Assembly: GCF_900104025.1 (NCBI RefSeq) | Contig: NZ_FNIQ01000005.1 | Coordinates: 124,001 to 188,000 of the forward strand | DNA from: Geodermatophilus sp. DSM 45219 | GTDB taxonomy: Bacteria > Actinomycetota > Actinomycetes > Mycobacteriales > Geodermatophilaceae | DNA length: 64,000 bases | Direction: 5' to 3' | Made by a program: the position numbers and the translations under genes | The notes under the pieces: generated by a model | The model's database searches: none | The model's input: the letters and a program-made list of their open reading frames with translations, nothing else | Told to the model about the DNA's origin: nothing | Shown here: positions 14,573 through 23,107 of the stretch, piece by piece | How the letters are laid out: each line of letters begins with the position of its first letter | How positions within the stretch are numbered: position 1 is the stretch's first letter

Positions 14573-17533
14573 TCAGCCGCCCGGCGTCCCGGCCGGCTGG
14601 GCGGCCTGACCCTGCGCGGCCTGGTAGGCGTCGACGGCGGTCTGCAGGTCCTCGAGCGCCTGCCCCTGACCGGCGAAGTCGCCGTTGCGCTGCGCGTCCT
14701 CGAGCGCCTGCAGGGCACCGTTGATCGCGTCGACCGCCTGCTGCATGTCCGGGGTCGGCGCGGGCGTCGTCCCGTCCGGTGCAGGGGCCGGCGCGGGCGC
14801 CGGCGCGTCCGGCTGGTCGGCCGGCTCCGAGGCGTCCTCGGTGAGGTCGTCGCTGTCGACGGCGGCCTCCCCGGCCCCGGCACCGAAGACCTGGTCCAGC
14901 GCCTCGGCGAGGGTGTCGGCGTAGCCCACCCGGTCGCCGTAGTTGACCAGCACCTTCTGCAGCAGCGGGAAGGAGTTCTCCCCGGTGCCCTCGACGTACA
15001 GCGGCTCGACGTAGAGCAGGCCGTTGTCGCCGATCGGCAGGGTGAGCAGGTTGCCGAACACCGCCCGGGACTCGGCGCTGTTGAACAGCGTGAGGTCCGG
15101 CCGCACCTGGTTGTTGGTGATGAACGACTGCTGCACCTGCTGCGGGCCGCGGAAGGGGGTGTTGCCCGGCAGGGTCAGCACCTGGATCTCGCCGTACGTC
15201 TCCGGCGCGCTGGACGCCGAGACGAACGCCGACAGGTTCTCCCGGCGGAACGCGTTGAGCGCGCTGGTCAGCTGGAAGCTCGCCTCCGGGTCACCCGGCC
15301 GCTGGGCCAGGATGTAGTACGGCGGCTGCGGCTCCTGGGTGTCCTGCGTCGGGTCGGCCGGGACCGCCCAGCGGTCGTTCTGGCTGTAGAAGTCGCCCGG
15401 GTCGCTGACGTGGTAGCGGGTCAGGATGTCCCGCTGGACCTTGAACAGGTCCTCCGGGTACCGCACGTGGCTCTCCAGCTCCTGCGGCATGTCCTCGCGC
15501 GGCTCCACGAGCCCGGGGAACGCCTTCATGTAGGTCTGCAGGACCGGGTCCTGCTCGTCCCACTCGTAGAGCCGGACGGTGCCGTCGTAGGCGTCGACCG
15601 TGGCCTTCACCGAGTTGCGGATGTAGTTGAACGTCTCGTTGGGCAGCGCCGTCGTCCCCTGCCCGGTGATCGCGTCGGTGGCGGCCTCCTGCAGCTCCAT
15701 CTGCTCGGCGTAGGGGTAGGAGCCCGACGTGGTGTAGCCGTCGAGCATCCAGACCACCCGGCCGTCGATGACCGCGGGGTACGGGTCGCCGTCCACGGTG
15801 AGGAACGGCGCGGCCTTCTCCACCCGGTCCATCGGGTCGCGGACGTACAGCACCCTGGAGGCCTCGTTGACGGCGCCGGAGAGCAGGAAGTTCCGCTCCC
15901 GGTAGAAGATCGCGAAGGTCAGCTGCCGGAAGAAGCTGCCCATCTCGACGCCGCCCCGGCCGCCGTAGGTGTTGTTGATCTGGCCCTCGCCGTCGCTGCC
16001 CTCGGGCAGGTCGAACTCGCGCGGCTCGGCACCCTCGGGCGCACCGACGACCGAGTAGTCCTCCATCAGCTCGCCGTAGTAGATCCGCGGCTGCTCGACC
16101 TCGATGTTGCCCACCGTCGGCAGGTCCCGGGTGGTGAAGTTCGGCTCGCCGCCCTCCTGGCCGGCGACGACCTCGTTGGCCGGCGCGGCCACGAACCCGT
16201 TGCCGTGCGTGTAGACGGTGTGCCGGTTGATCCAGGTGTCCTGGTTCTCGCTCAACCCGTCGCTGTTGAGCTCGCGGACCGCGACCACGTAGTCCTGGGT
16301 CTCGCCGCCGATCGTGTACCGGTCGATGTCGAGCTTCTCCGGGAAGCCGTAGACGTTGCGGATCTGCTGGCGCGCGGTGAACGTGTCGGACAGCACGTTG
16401 GGGTCCAGCAGCCGCGCGTTGGGGATCGTCTCGGTGTCGTTGCGCAGCTCGGCCAGCGCCGCGGCCGGGTCGACCTCCTCACCGGTGGTCTGCTGCGCGT
16501 ACTGCACGTAGTCCACCTCGGTCAGGTCGTAGGCCTCGCGGGTGGACTCGATCGCGCGGGCGATGAAGTCCGCCTCCCGCTGGTCGGCGCTGGGCCGGAC
16601 GACGAACTGCTGCACGATCGCCGGGTAGGCGACCCCGATGACCAGGCTGGACAGCAGCAGCAACACCAGCGCCGCGGCGGGCAGCTTGAAGTTGCGGACG
16701 ACGACGTTGGCGAAGAACGCGATGGCGCACACCGCCGCCGCGAAGACCAGGATCGTCTTGGCCGGCAGCAGCGCGTTGACGTCGGTGTAGCTGGCACCGG
16801 TGAACAGGCCGCCGCGGTCGGAGAAGACCAGCGCGTAGCGGTCCAGCCAGTAGGCCGCGGCCTTGAGCGCGAGGAACAGGCCCAGCAGCACCGACAGCTG
16901 GATCATCGCCGCGCCGGTCAGCTTCTGCCCCGGGGTCTGCAGCCGCAGGCCGCCGAACACGTAGTGGGTCAGCAGCGAGCCGATGAGCGCGAGGATCACG
17001 ATCGCGAACCCGAAGCTCAGCAGCAGCCGGTAGAAGGGGTAGTCGAAGACGAAGAACGAGATGTCGAGGTTGAACTGGGGGTCGACCCGGCCGAAGTCGG
17101 TGCTGTTGCGGAACTGCAGCCAGGTCTCCCAGCTGCCCTGCGCGGTGAACCCGGCGAACAGGCCCAGCACGACGCCCACCGAGGTCAGCACCAGGGTGCG
17201 GCGCGGCTCGAGCGACTGCCGGTAGCGCTCCAGGTTCTGCTGCTCCAGCGACATCGGGCGGAAGGCGGGCCGGAAGCGGTAGGCCAGGTAGACCGCCAGG
17301 GCGGTCAGCCCACCGGTCGCCACCCCGGCCACCGCGAAGAGCAGGGCGCGGGTCTGCAGCTCGGTCCAGAAGACGTCGGTGTACCCGGTCTCGTCGAACC
17401 ACAGGTAGTCGACGTAGACGTTGGTGAGCGTCCCGATGGCCGTGAAGAGCACCAGCAGGACGGCGATGGCCCCGATGACCACCTTCGCGCGCCGCGACAG
17501 TGCCGGCACGGACACGGGGGGCCGCATGGCCAC
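14573..17533 (-). CDS. UPF0182 large membrane protein
   Basis: 986-residue integral membrane protein of the UPF0182 family, conserved across actinobacteria and of unknown function. The N-terminal third has about seven transmembrane helices: near 17-40, 63-85, 113-130, 170-195, 210-230, 255-280 and 285-310. Diagnostic sequences include YVDYLWFDETGYTDVFWTEL between the first two helices. The large extracytoplasmic region (about 320-890) contains NAFRRENLSAFVSASS and VRYPEDLFKVQRDIL. An acidic, Ala/Pro/Asp-rich tail (about 890-950) precedes a short helical end. The start GTG 17533 has AGGAGAACCCTC in front. It is followed downstream by its own hairpin terminator. Confidence 0.93.
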   Translation of the reverse strand: MAMRPPVSVPALSRRAKVVIGAIAVLLVLFTAIGTLTNVYVDYLWFDETGYTDVFWTELQTRALLFAVAGVATGGLTALAVYLAYRFRPAFRPMSLEQQNLERYRQSLEPRRTLVLTSVGVVLGLFAGFTAQGSWETWLQFRNSTDFGRVDPQFNLDISFFVFDYPFYRLLLSFGFAIVILALIGSLLTHYVFGGLRLQTPGQKLTGAAMIQLSVLLGLFLALKAAAYWLDRYALVFSDRGGLFTGASYTDVNALLPAKTILVFAAAVCAIAFFANVVVRNFKLPAAALVLLLLSSLVIGVAYPAIVQQFVVRPSADQREADFIARAIESTREAYDLTEVDYVQYAQQTTGEEVDPAAALAELRNDTETIPNARLLDPNVLSDTFTARQQIRNVYGFPEKLDIDRYTIGGETQDYVVAVRELNSDGLSENQDTWINRHTVYTHGNGFVAAPANEVVAGQEGGEPNFTTRDLPTVGNIEVEQPRIYYGELMEDYSVVGAPEGAEPREFDLPEGSDGEGQINNTYGGRGGVEMGSFFRQLTFAIFYRERNFLLSGAVNEASRVLYVRDPMDRVEKAAPFLTVDGDPYPAVIDGRVVWMLDGYTTSGSYPYAEQMELQEAATDAITGQGTTALPNETFNYIRNSVKATVDAYDGTVRLYEWDEQDPVLQTYMKAFPGLVEPREDMPQELESHVRYPEDLFKVQRDILTRYHVSDPGDFYSQNDRWAVPADPTQDTQEPQPPYYILAQRPGDPEASFQLTSALNAFRRENLSAFVSASSAPETYGEIQVLTLPGNTPFRGPQQVQQSFITNNQVRPDLTLFNSAESRAVFGNLLTLPIGDNGLLYVEPLYVEGTGENSFPLLQKVLVNYGDRVGYADTLAEALDQVFGAGAGEAAVDSDDLTEDASEPADQPDAPAPAPAPAPDGTTPAPTPDMQQAVDAINGALQALEDAQRNGDFAGQGQALEDLQTAVDAYQAAQGQAAQPAGTPGG

Positions 17534-17733
17534 GAGGGTTCTCCTTCAGTCGCGGTCGTGGCTCGACGCCACGGACGGTGCCGGCTCCGGACGTCCGGGC
17601 CGGCCCCGGTTCGGGCCCCCGGGCGCCGATCCGGTCGCCCAGACCAACGCTCGGGACCGTGCGGGGTTCCCCGCCCGCCCGTCCCGGCCGACAGCTTCCC
17701 CCAACCGGGGCGGCCCGTGTCGCCGGGGCGGGC

Positions 17734-18756
17734 TCAGCAGCCCGGCGGCGTCTCCCCGGCGCGGAGGTCCTCGAGCGCGGCCAGGGCGTCGTCGAGGGTC
17801 GACACACGGGCGAGGGTGAGCCCCGGCTGCGGGGCGGCCAGGGCCTCGGCGCAGTTGCCGGCCGGCACGAGGAAGAGCTCGGCACCGATCTCGGTGGCGG
17901 CGATCATCTTCAGCTGGATGCCACCGATCGGGCCGACCTCGCCGGTGGCGTCGATCGTGCCGGTGCCCGCGACCGTGGCGCCGCCGGTCAGGTCGGTGTC
18001 CCCGACCAGGTCGAGGATGCCGAGGCTCAGCATCAGCCCCGCGGACGGGCCGCCGACGTCCTCCACCGCGATGTCGACGTCGAAGGGCGCGGCGGGCTGC
18101 TCGCGGACGAGCACCCCGAGCACCGCCCCCTCCCCGTCCTCTGCGGTCCCGGTGGTGACCCTCGCCGTCCCGGGCTCGCCCAGGCGGGTGTAGCCGACCT
18201 CCACCGCCGTGCCGCCGGGGATCGAGCTCAGGACGGCGTCCAGCGCGGCGAGGTCGGGCGTGGGACGGCCCACGACGCTCTCGATCGCGTCGCCCTCCTG
18301 CAGCTCCCCCTCGGCCGGCGAGTCGTCGGAGAGGCCGCGCACGACCACCTTGACCGGGTGCCCGAGCTCGGCGAGGGCCGCGGCCTCGGCCGCCTCCTCG
18401 GAGGTCAGGAAGGCCTGCCGGTTGGCGTCGCGGGTCTCCTGCTCGCTGCGGCCCGGCGGGTAGACGGTCTCCTCGGGGACGACGCTGACCTCGTCGTCGA
18501 ACCAGCCCTGCACCGCCTCGACCAGGCTCAGCCCGGCCCGGCTGACGCCGACCGTGGTGAGGGTCAGCTCGCCCTCGGTCTCGTTGCGCTCGCGGCCCTC
18601 GACGCTGATGATCGGCTCGCCCTCGATCTCGCCGAGGGTGTCGAAGGTCGGGCCCGGCACCTGGGCCACGTAGGGCACCGGCACCGCCGCGCCGAGGACG
18701 CCGAAGACCACCAGCAGCACGACACCGACGCTGAGGACGGCCATCCGACGGGTCAC
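17734..18756 (-). CDS. YlbL-type PDZ-Lon protease, membrane anchored
   Basis: 340-residue membrane-anchored serine protease of the YlbL family. One N-terminal membrane helix (about 5-25, MAVLSVGVVLLVVFGVLG) is followed by a PDZ domain (about 120-200, GLSDDSPAEGELQEGDAIE) and a C-terminal Lon-type protease domain. The catalytic dyad is visible: Ser in VGGPSAGLMLSLG and Lys in GPIGGIQLKMIAA. GTG 18756 is chosen as start because TAAGCT lies 8 nt upstream, a leaderless layout; the frame is open to 18810. It is divergent from the DUF2342 gene. Family members act at the cell envelope; the substrate here is unknown. Confidence 0.9.
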   Translation of the reverse strand: MTRRMAVLSVGVVLLVVFGVLGAAVPVPYVAQVPGPTFDTLGEIEGEPIISVEGRERNETEGELTLTTVGVSRAGLSLVEAVQGWFDDEVSVVPEETVYPPGRSEQETRDANRQAFLTSEEAAEAAALAELGHPVKVVVRGLSDDSPAEGELQEGDAIESVVGRPTPDLAALDAVLSSIPGGTAVEVGYTRLGEPGTARVTTGTAEDGEGAVLGVLVREQPAAPFDVDIAVEDVGGPSAGLMLSLGILDLVGDTDLTGGATVAGTGTIDATGEVGPIGGIQLKMIAATEIGAELFLVPAGNCAEALAAPQPGLTLARVSTLDDALAALEDLRAGETPPGC

Positions 18757-18764
18757 GACCGGCG

Positions 18765-18770
18765 AGCTTA
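18765..18770 (-). promoter_or_regulatory. -10 hexamer (TAAGCT) of leaderless ylbL
   Basis: TAAGCT on the minus strand, 8 nt before GTG 18756. It supports the shorter start over the one at 18810. Confidence 0.5.
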
Positions 18771-18858
18771 TGTGGCTGTCCGGCTCGGGGCCGTCGCGCG
18801 GCGTACCCACCCGGTTGCGCTCCCGGCGGACGGAGGGTCCGCGGGGAGATCACGCGAC

Positions 18859-18864
18859 TACCGT
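18859..18864 (+). promoter_or_regulatory. -10 hexamer (TACCGT) of leaderless DUF2342 gene
   Basis: TACCGT 6 nt before ATG 18871. It lies back to back with the ylbL hexamer, making a compact divergent promoter. Confidence 0.5.
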
Positions 18865-18870
18865 GGGGGC

Positions 18871-20229
18871 ATGAGCGACGTCCCGTTCGGCTTCGGCCGC
18901 CCCGACCGTGACCCCGAGCGCCGGGACCCGTCCGGATCCGGTGCCGGCAACGACCCGTTCGGCTTCGGTGCCCTGTTCGGCGGCGGCGCCGGCGGCGCCG
19001 GGACGCCGGAGGACCTGCTCGCCAAGATGCCGCTGTTCGCCGAGCTGCAGAAGCTCATGAACTGGTCGGGCGGCCCGGTCAACTGGGACCTCGCCCGGCA
19101 GGGCGCGATCAGCTCGCTCGCCGCCGGGTCCCAGCCCACCTCCGACGCCGAGCGGGCCGCCGTGGCCGACGCGCTGCGGCTGGCCGACCTGTGGCTGGAC
19201 CAGGTCACCGAGCTGCCCTCCGGTGTCGACCGGCCGCTGGCGTGGTCGCGGGTGGAGTGGGTGGAGCAGACGCTGCCCGCCTGGAGCACCCTGATCGACC
19301 CGCTGGCCGAGCGCGTCGTGGCCGCCATGACCAGCGCGCTGCCCGCCGAGGCGGCCGCGATGGCCGGCCCGCTCGGCGGGATCATGGGCCGGATGGGCGG
19401 CCTGATGTTCGGCGCCCAGGTCGGCCAGGCCCTGGGCCGGCTGTCCGGCGAGGTCCTCACCAGCGGCGAGATCGGCATCCCGCTGGCCCCGGCCGGCGCC
19501 GGGGTGCTGGTGCCGCAGAACGTCGCCGAGTTCGCGGCCGGCCTGGACCGCCCGGCCGACGAGGTGCGGCTGTTCCTCGCGCTCCGCGAGGCCGCCTCCC
19601 AGCGGCTGTTCGTGCACGTGCCGTGGCTGCGCCAGCAGCTGCACGACGCCGTCCACGCCTACGCGCGCGGCATCCACGTCGACCGCGAGGCCATCCAGCG
19701 GGGCATCGACGAGGCGATGAGCTCGATGGGCGGGATCGACCCGACCAACCCGGAGGGCATCCAGGCGCTGCTGGGCAGCGGGATGCTCGAGCCCGAGGAG
19801 ACCCCCGAGCAGCAGGCGGCGCTGCGCCGGCTGGAGACGCTCCTGGCACTCGTCGAGGGCTGGGTGGACAGCGTGGTGGCCGCCGCGGCCGGCGACCGGC
19901 TGCCCGGGCACTCGGCGCTGGCCGAGACGATGCGCCGTCGCCGGGCCTCCGGTGGCCCGGCCGAGCAGACCTTCGCCACGCTGGTCGGCCTGGAGCTGCG
20001 GCCCCGCCGGCTCCGCGACGCCGCGACCGTCTGGGGCGCGATGGCCCAGCAGCACGGCAGTGCCGAGCGGGACCGGCTGTGGTCGCACCCCGACCTGCTG
20101 CCGACCTCCGACGACCTGGACGAGCCGCTGGACTTCGTGGCCCGCCAGGGTGCGGACGACGAGCTGCGCACCCTCACCGCCGACGACGCCGAGGCCAAGC
20201 CCGACGCGAAGGACGACACACAGGACTGA
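18871..20229 (+). CDS. DUF2342 zinc-dependent metalloprotease-like protein
   Basis: 452-residue protein of the DUF2342/zincin_2 family, sometimes annotated as a putative hydrolase or F420-associated protein. The N-terminus is low-complexity (repeated PFGFG). Family landmarks are LFAELQKLMNWSGGPVNWDLA near residue 50, GRMGGLMFGAQVGQALG near 170, LFVHVPWLRQQLHDAVHAYA near 250 and LPGHSALAETMRRRR near 345. No HExxH motif is visible, so protease activity is doubtful. The C-terminal tail is acidic and repetitive (DAEAKPDAKDD). The position divergent from ylbL is the same as in mycobacteria (from memory). Function is unproven. Confidence 0.85.
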   Translation: MSDVPFGFGRPDRDPERRDPSGSGAGNDPFGFGALFGGGAGGAGTPEDLLAKMPLFAELQKLMNWSGGPVNWDLARQGAISSLAAGSQPTSDAERAAVADALRLADLWLDQVTELPSGVDRPLAWSRVEWVEQTLPAWSTLIDPLAERVVAAMTSALPAEAAAMAGPLGGIMGRMGGLMFGAQVGQALGRLSGEVLTSGEIGIPLAPAGAGVLVPQNVAEFAAGLDRPADEVRLFLALREAASQRLFVHVPWLRQQLHDAVHAYARGIHVDREAIQRGIDEAMSSMGGIDPTNPEGIQALLGSGMLEPEETPEQQAALRRLETLLALVEGWVDSVVAAAAGDRLPGHSALAETMRRRRASGGPAEQTFATLVGLELRPRRLRDAATVWGAMAQQHGSAERDRLWSHPDLLPTSDDLDEPLDFVARQGADDELRTLTADDAEAKPDAKDDTQD

Positions 20230-20321
20230 GCCCGGCGTCGCGGCCGGGGACGGCACCGCGCGAGGCCACAGCTCACCGGGGAGGGCAGGCAGCCGGGGTG
20301 GACCGGTCGCGGGAGTCCGGT

Positions 20322-20379
20322 GGCCCCCTCCAGGGCACCGCCCCGAGCGTGCGAGGGGTGGGGAGGAGGGGGTCCTTCC
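20322..20379. repeat. Dispersed palindromic repeat, family A, copy 3
   Basis: Arms GGCCCCCTCC and GGAGGGGGTCC, inner CACCGCCCC and GGGGTGGGG, core GAGCGTGCGAG. It lies in the convergent gap between the DUF2342 and metallopeptidase genes. Confidence 0.8.
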
Positions 20380-20433
20380 ACCGACCGGGACACGGGCAGC
20401 GGCTCAGCGCCGGCCGGGGACGCCTCCTGGCCA

Positions 20434-20494
20434 CGGTGCGGTCCGGAGGACCGCGATGTCACCGCGGTGCGGTCCGGAGGACCGCAGTGTCACC
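20434..20494. repeat. Hairpin repeat, family B, tandem pair
   Basis: Two 30-bp units (20434-20463 and 20465-20494). Each contains the hairpin GCGGTCC-GGA-GGACCGC followed by TGTCACC, and they differ at only two bases. They lie just beyond the stop of the leftward metallopeptidase gene and are probably terminator hairpins. Similar single units occur near 33710 and 53631. Confidence 0.7.
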
Positions 20495-20499
20495 GCCGC

Positions 20500-21162
20500 T
20501 CAGTCGACGTCGTCGTCCCCGGTGGACCGCGCGCCCGAGGCGGCCCCGAGTTCCACGCCCTCGAGGAAGCCGCGCGCCCGCTCGGCCTGCGGGTAGCGGG
20601 CCACCAGCGACCAGAACCGCGCGTCGTGGCTGGGCTCCACCAGGTGCGCCAGCTCGTGCACCAGCACGTAGTCGACGACGTACTCCGGCATCGCGCGCAG
20701 CCGGCTGGAGAGCCGGATCGTGCGGTCGGCCGGCGTGCACGAACCCCAGCGCCGGTTCTGGTTGTCCACCCACCGGACACCGGCCGGCTGGGGCACCCCG
20801 TCCAGGTGCGCCGCGGACAGCGCCCGCGCCCGGGCCATCAGCTCTCCGTCCCCACCGAGGGACCGGCGCCGCCGTTCCTCCCGGGTCTGCAGCTTGGCCA
20901 CCATCTGCGCCACCCAGCGCTGCTCCTCGGCCGGGCTGAACGCCGCCGGGATGAGCACCACGGTGCGGCCGGACTCCCGGTAGGCGGTCACGGTGCGCCG
21001 CCTCCGGCTGCTGCGCCGGACCTCGACCGCTCCCTCGGGCAGGACGCCGCCCGCCGCCCGCGCCGACCGATCGGCGGGGACGGCCCGGGTGCCCCGCAGG
21101 TCCGCGCGCACGGAGTCGTCGGGCACGGGGCGGCGCGGGGTGTCGGAGGGCGTTCCAGGCAC
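20500..21162 (-). CDS. YgjP-like metallopeptidase (DUF45)
   Basis: 220-residue zinc metallopeptidase of the YgjP/DUF45 type. The catalytic HELAH motif sits in DYVLVHELAHLVEPSHDARFW, and RWGSCTPADRTIRLSSRLRA upstream is the other family signature. The N-terminal 60 residues are basic and disordered-looking. GTG 21162 is chosen because TACGGT lies 6 nt upstream (leaderless); the frame remains open to 21546 without recognisable sequence. No signal peptide is visible, so it is probably cytosolic. YgjP proteins are often found near restriction or helicase genes, but no such partner is adjacent. Substrate is unknown. Confidence 0.85.
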   Translation of the reverse strand: MPGTPSDTPRRPVPDDSVRADLRGTRAVPADRSARAAGGVLPEGAVEVRRSSRRRRTVTAYRESGRTVVLIPAAFSPAEEQRWVAQMVAKLQTREERRRRSLGGDGELMARARALSAAHLDGVPQPAGVRWVDNQNRRWGSCTPADRTIRLSSRLRAMPEYVVDYVLVHELAHLVEPSHDARFWSLVARYPQAERARGFLEGVELGAASGARSTGDDDVD

Positions 21163-21547
21163 GGGTCGACCGTAGTTCCCGCACCGGCGGCGTGCGCCGC
21201 CGGGCGCACCTCCGCGGGACCCATGTCGCACGGACGGTGGACATCCGCCCGCCCGGACCGGGGACGGCCACCTGCCGCCCGTCGTCCACAAGGGGGCAAC
21301 CGGTGTTCCCGCAGCTCGCACGGCGCGTCGCAGGACGCGCTCCGAACCCCGGACGGAGCCTCTCCCCCGGCCACGCACAGCGACACGCCGCCGGTTCCCC
21401 ACGTGCTCCACAGGTCTGTCCACAGGCTGTGGGCAGGGCGGTGCCGCGGTGTCGCCGTCGAGCCGGGAAGGGCCTCGCAGCCCGGGTAGCGTTCCCGAGG
21501 ACGGCGGCCCGAGGGGGACGCCGAGCGGACCGAGACGAGGAGGCACC
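21163..21547. other. 385-bp divergent intergenic region with DnaA-box-like sites
   Basis: Lies between the leftward YgjP gene and the rightward DUF5679 gene. Near the left edge is the YgjP -10 hexamer (TACGGT, minus strand, 21169-21174). Three 9-mers close to the actinobacterial DnaA box occur: TCGTCCACA (21282-21290), TGCTCCACA (21404-21412) and CTGTCCACA (21416-21424). No reading frame with a recognisable product is seen. Confidence 0.45.
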
Positions 21548-21700
21548 GTGGCGGAGAGCTACAACGGCTACTGCGTGAAGTGCAAGGAGAAGCGCGACTT
21601 CGACGGTGAGGTCAAGGTCAGCGAGTCCGGCCGTCGCATGGCGCAGGGCACCTGCCCGGTCTGCGGCACGAAGATGAACCGGATCCTCGGCAAGGCCTGA
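21548..21700 (+). CDS. DUF5679 small zinc-ribbon protein
   Basis: 50-residue protein starting at GTG 21548 after a GAGACGAGGAGG ribosome binding site. Two CxxC pairs (YCVKCKEKRDF and GTCPVCGTKMNR) make a zinc ribbon. The length and the YNGYCVKCKEKRDFDGEV opening match DUF5679. Proteins of this kind are widespread in actinobacteria, with no demonstrated role; nucleic-acid binding is a reasonable guess. It is followed directly by a family A repeat. Confidence 0.88.
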   Translation: MAESYNGYCVKCKEKRDFDGEVKVSESGRRMAQGTCPVCGTKMNRILGKA

Positions 21701-21702
21701 GA

Positions 21703-21787
21703 GAGGACCACCCTTCCCCCACGCCTCGTGGAAGGACCCCGTCCTGCCCACCCTGCGCAGGCTCAGGGCGGGGCCCGGGACGGGGCC
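21703..21787. repeat. Dispersed palindromic repeat, family A, copy 4
   Basis: Begins 2 bp after the DUF5679 stop. It contains a partial unit (GAGGACCACCCTTCCCCCAC) followed by a full unit, AAGGACCCCGTCCTG to GGGACGGGGCC, around a GCGCAGGCTC core. Confidence 0.7.
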
Positions 21788-21923
21788 GGCGGGCCGCTGG
21801 AGGATGGCCGTTCCAGCACGTCACCACGGCGGCGGTGCCCGCACGGCGGGCGCCGCCGTTCGGCGTCCCGGAGCCTGTGGACGGACGCAGCGGACCGGGC
21901 CGGGACGCTGGCACCCTCCCGGC

Positions 21924-23039
21924 GTGGCCGACACCGTGCACCCGCTGCTGCCCCCGACCGTCCCGCTGCTGCACCGCACCGGGGTGGCCGGTACCGCGGA
22001 CGTCCAGGTCGGCGGCACCGGATCCGACGACGGGCTGCTGGTGTCCCCCGGCGGGGATGAGCTCGCCACCCTGCTGCGCGGGCTGGACGGACGGCGCACC
22101 CAGCGGGCGTTCCTCGCCGAGGCCGGCCGGGCCGGTCACGACCCCACGGTCCTCACCGCCGTGCTCGACGGCCTGCGGTCCACCGGCCTGCTGGTCGACC
22201 TGGACCCCGCCGACCTGCTGGCCTCCGACGCCGGGCCGGCCGCCGCCGCCCGGACGCGGTCCGAGCTCCCCACCGCCACGGGACGGGGGTCGGGCGCTCG
22301 CTGGCGCGCCCGCCGGGCGTCCGCGGTCCTCGTCGACGGGGCCACGCGGGTGGGTGTCCCGCTCGCCGCACTGCTGGCCGCGAGCGGCGTGGGCCGGGTG
22401 AGCGTCCGGGACGACGGCCTGACCACCGCGGGGGACGCCGTCGTCGGTGGGCTCGGCGCCGAGGACGAGGGGCGCCCTCGCGTCCTGGCCGCCGGTGACG
22501 CCGTCCGCCGGGCCAGCCCGTTGACCGACCTGCGCCCGCTCGCGCCCGGCAGCTCGACCGACCTCGTGGTCCTCACCCGGCCGCAGGCGGCCTCCGACCC
22601 GGTGGCGGCCGACCTCCACCGGCGCGGCGTGCGGCACCTGGTGGCCACCGTGCGCGGGGAGACCGGAGTGGTCGGACCGCTGGTGGTGCCCGGCGCGACC
22701 GGCTGCCTGCGGTGCGCCGACCTGCACCGCCGCGACGCCGACCCCCGGTGGCCGCACCTCGCGCTCCAGCTGTCCACCGGCGATGCGCTCCCCTCCGGGG
22801 CCACGGTGACCTGCCTGGCCACCGCGGTGACGGCGGCCGTCCAGGTACTGGCGCTGCTCGACGGGACCGGCGCTCCGCTCACGCTGGGGACGACGGTGGA
22901 GCTCCGCCCGCCGGACCTGCTGCCCCGCACCCGCCGCTGGCCGGCGCACCCCGACTGCGGTTGCGTCCCCGCACCGACGGGTGGGTCCGACCCGTCCTCC
23001 AGCGGCATCCCCGCCGATCGGGGGACAATGGTCCCGTAG
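21924..23039 (+). CDS. Orphan ThiF/cyclodehydratase E1-like protein
   Basis: 371-residue protein resembling the E1-like half of thiazole/oxazole-modified peptide cyclodehydratases (ThiF fold). The best evidence is in the C-terminal half: VVGPLVVPGATGCLRCADLH, then RRDADPRWPHLALQL, typical of the docking half. A final Cys pair is in HPDCGCVPAP. The Rossmann-like centre (SAVLVDGATRVGVPLAALLA) lacks a canonical GxGxxG ATP loop, so activity as an adenylating enzyme is doubtful. GTG 21924 is chosen as start; earlier in-phase codons give unconvincing sequence. No YcaO partner or precursor peptide is visible nearby. It precedes the AarF kinase gene by 68 bp. Confidence 0.7.
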   Translation: MADTVHPLLPPTVPLLHRTGVAGTADVQVGGTGSDDGLLVSPGGDELATLLRGLDGRRTQRAFLAEAGRAGHDPTVLTAVLDGLRSTGLLVDLDPADLLASDAGPAAAARTRSELPTATGRGSGARWRARRASAVLVDGATRVGVPLAALLAASGVGRVSVRDDGLTTAGDAVVGGLGAEDEGRPRVLAAGDAVRRASPLTDLRPLAPGSSTDLVVLTRPQAASDPVAADLHRRGVRHLVATVRGETGVVGPLVVPGATGCLRCADLHRRDADPRWPHLALQLSTGDALPSGATVTCLATAVTAAVQVLALLDGTGAPLTLGTTVELRPPDLLPRTRRWPAHPDCGCVPAPTGGSDPSSSGIPADRGTMVP

Positions 23040-23107
23040 TGCGCCTCCGGGCCCGATCGGGGCCGGTGCCGCCGCGACCGCGGACGACCGACCGCCGAGG
23101 AGGATGC

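Noticed and set aside
14366-18193. Very long rightward open frame of about 1275 codons opposite the UPF0182 gene
   Set aside because: It is antisense to UPF0182 and ylbL, both of which have clear families. High GC keeps antisense frames free of stops, and the translated text is Arg/Val/Gly-rich with no domain.
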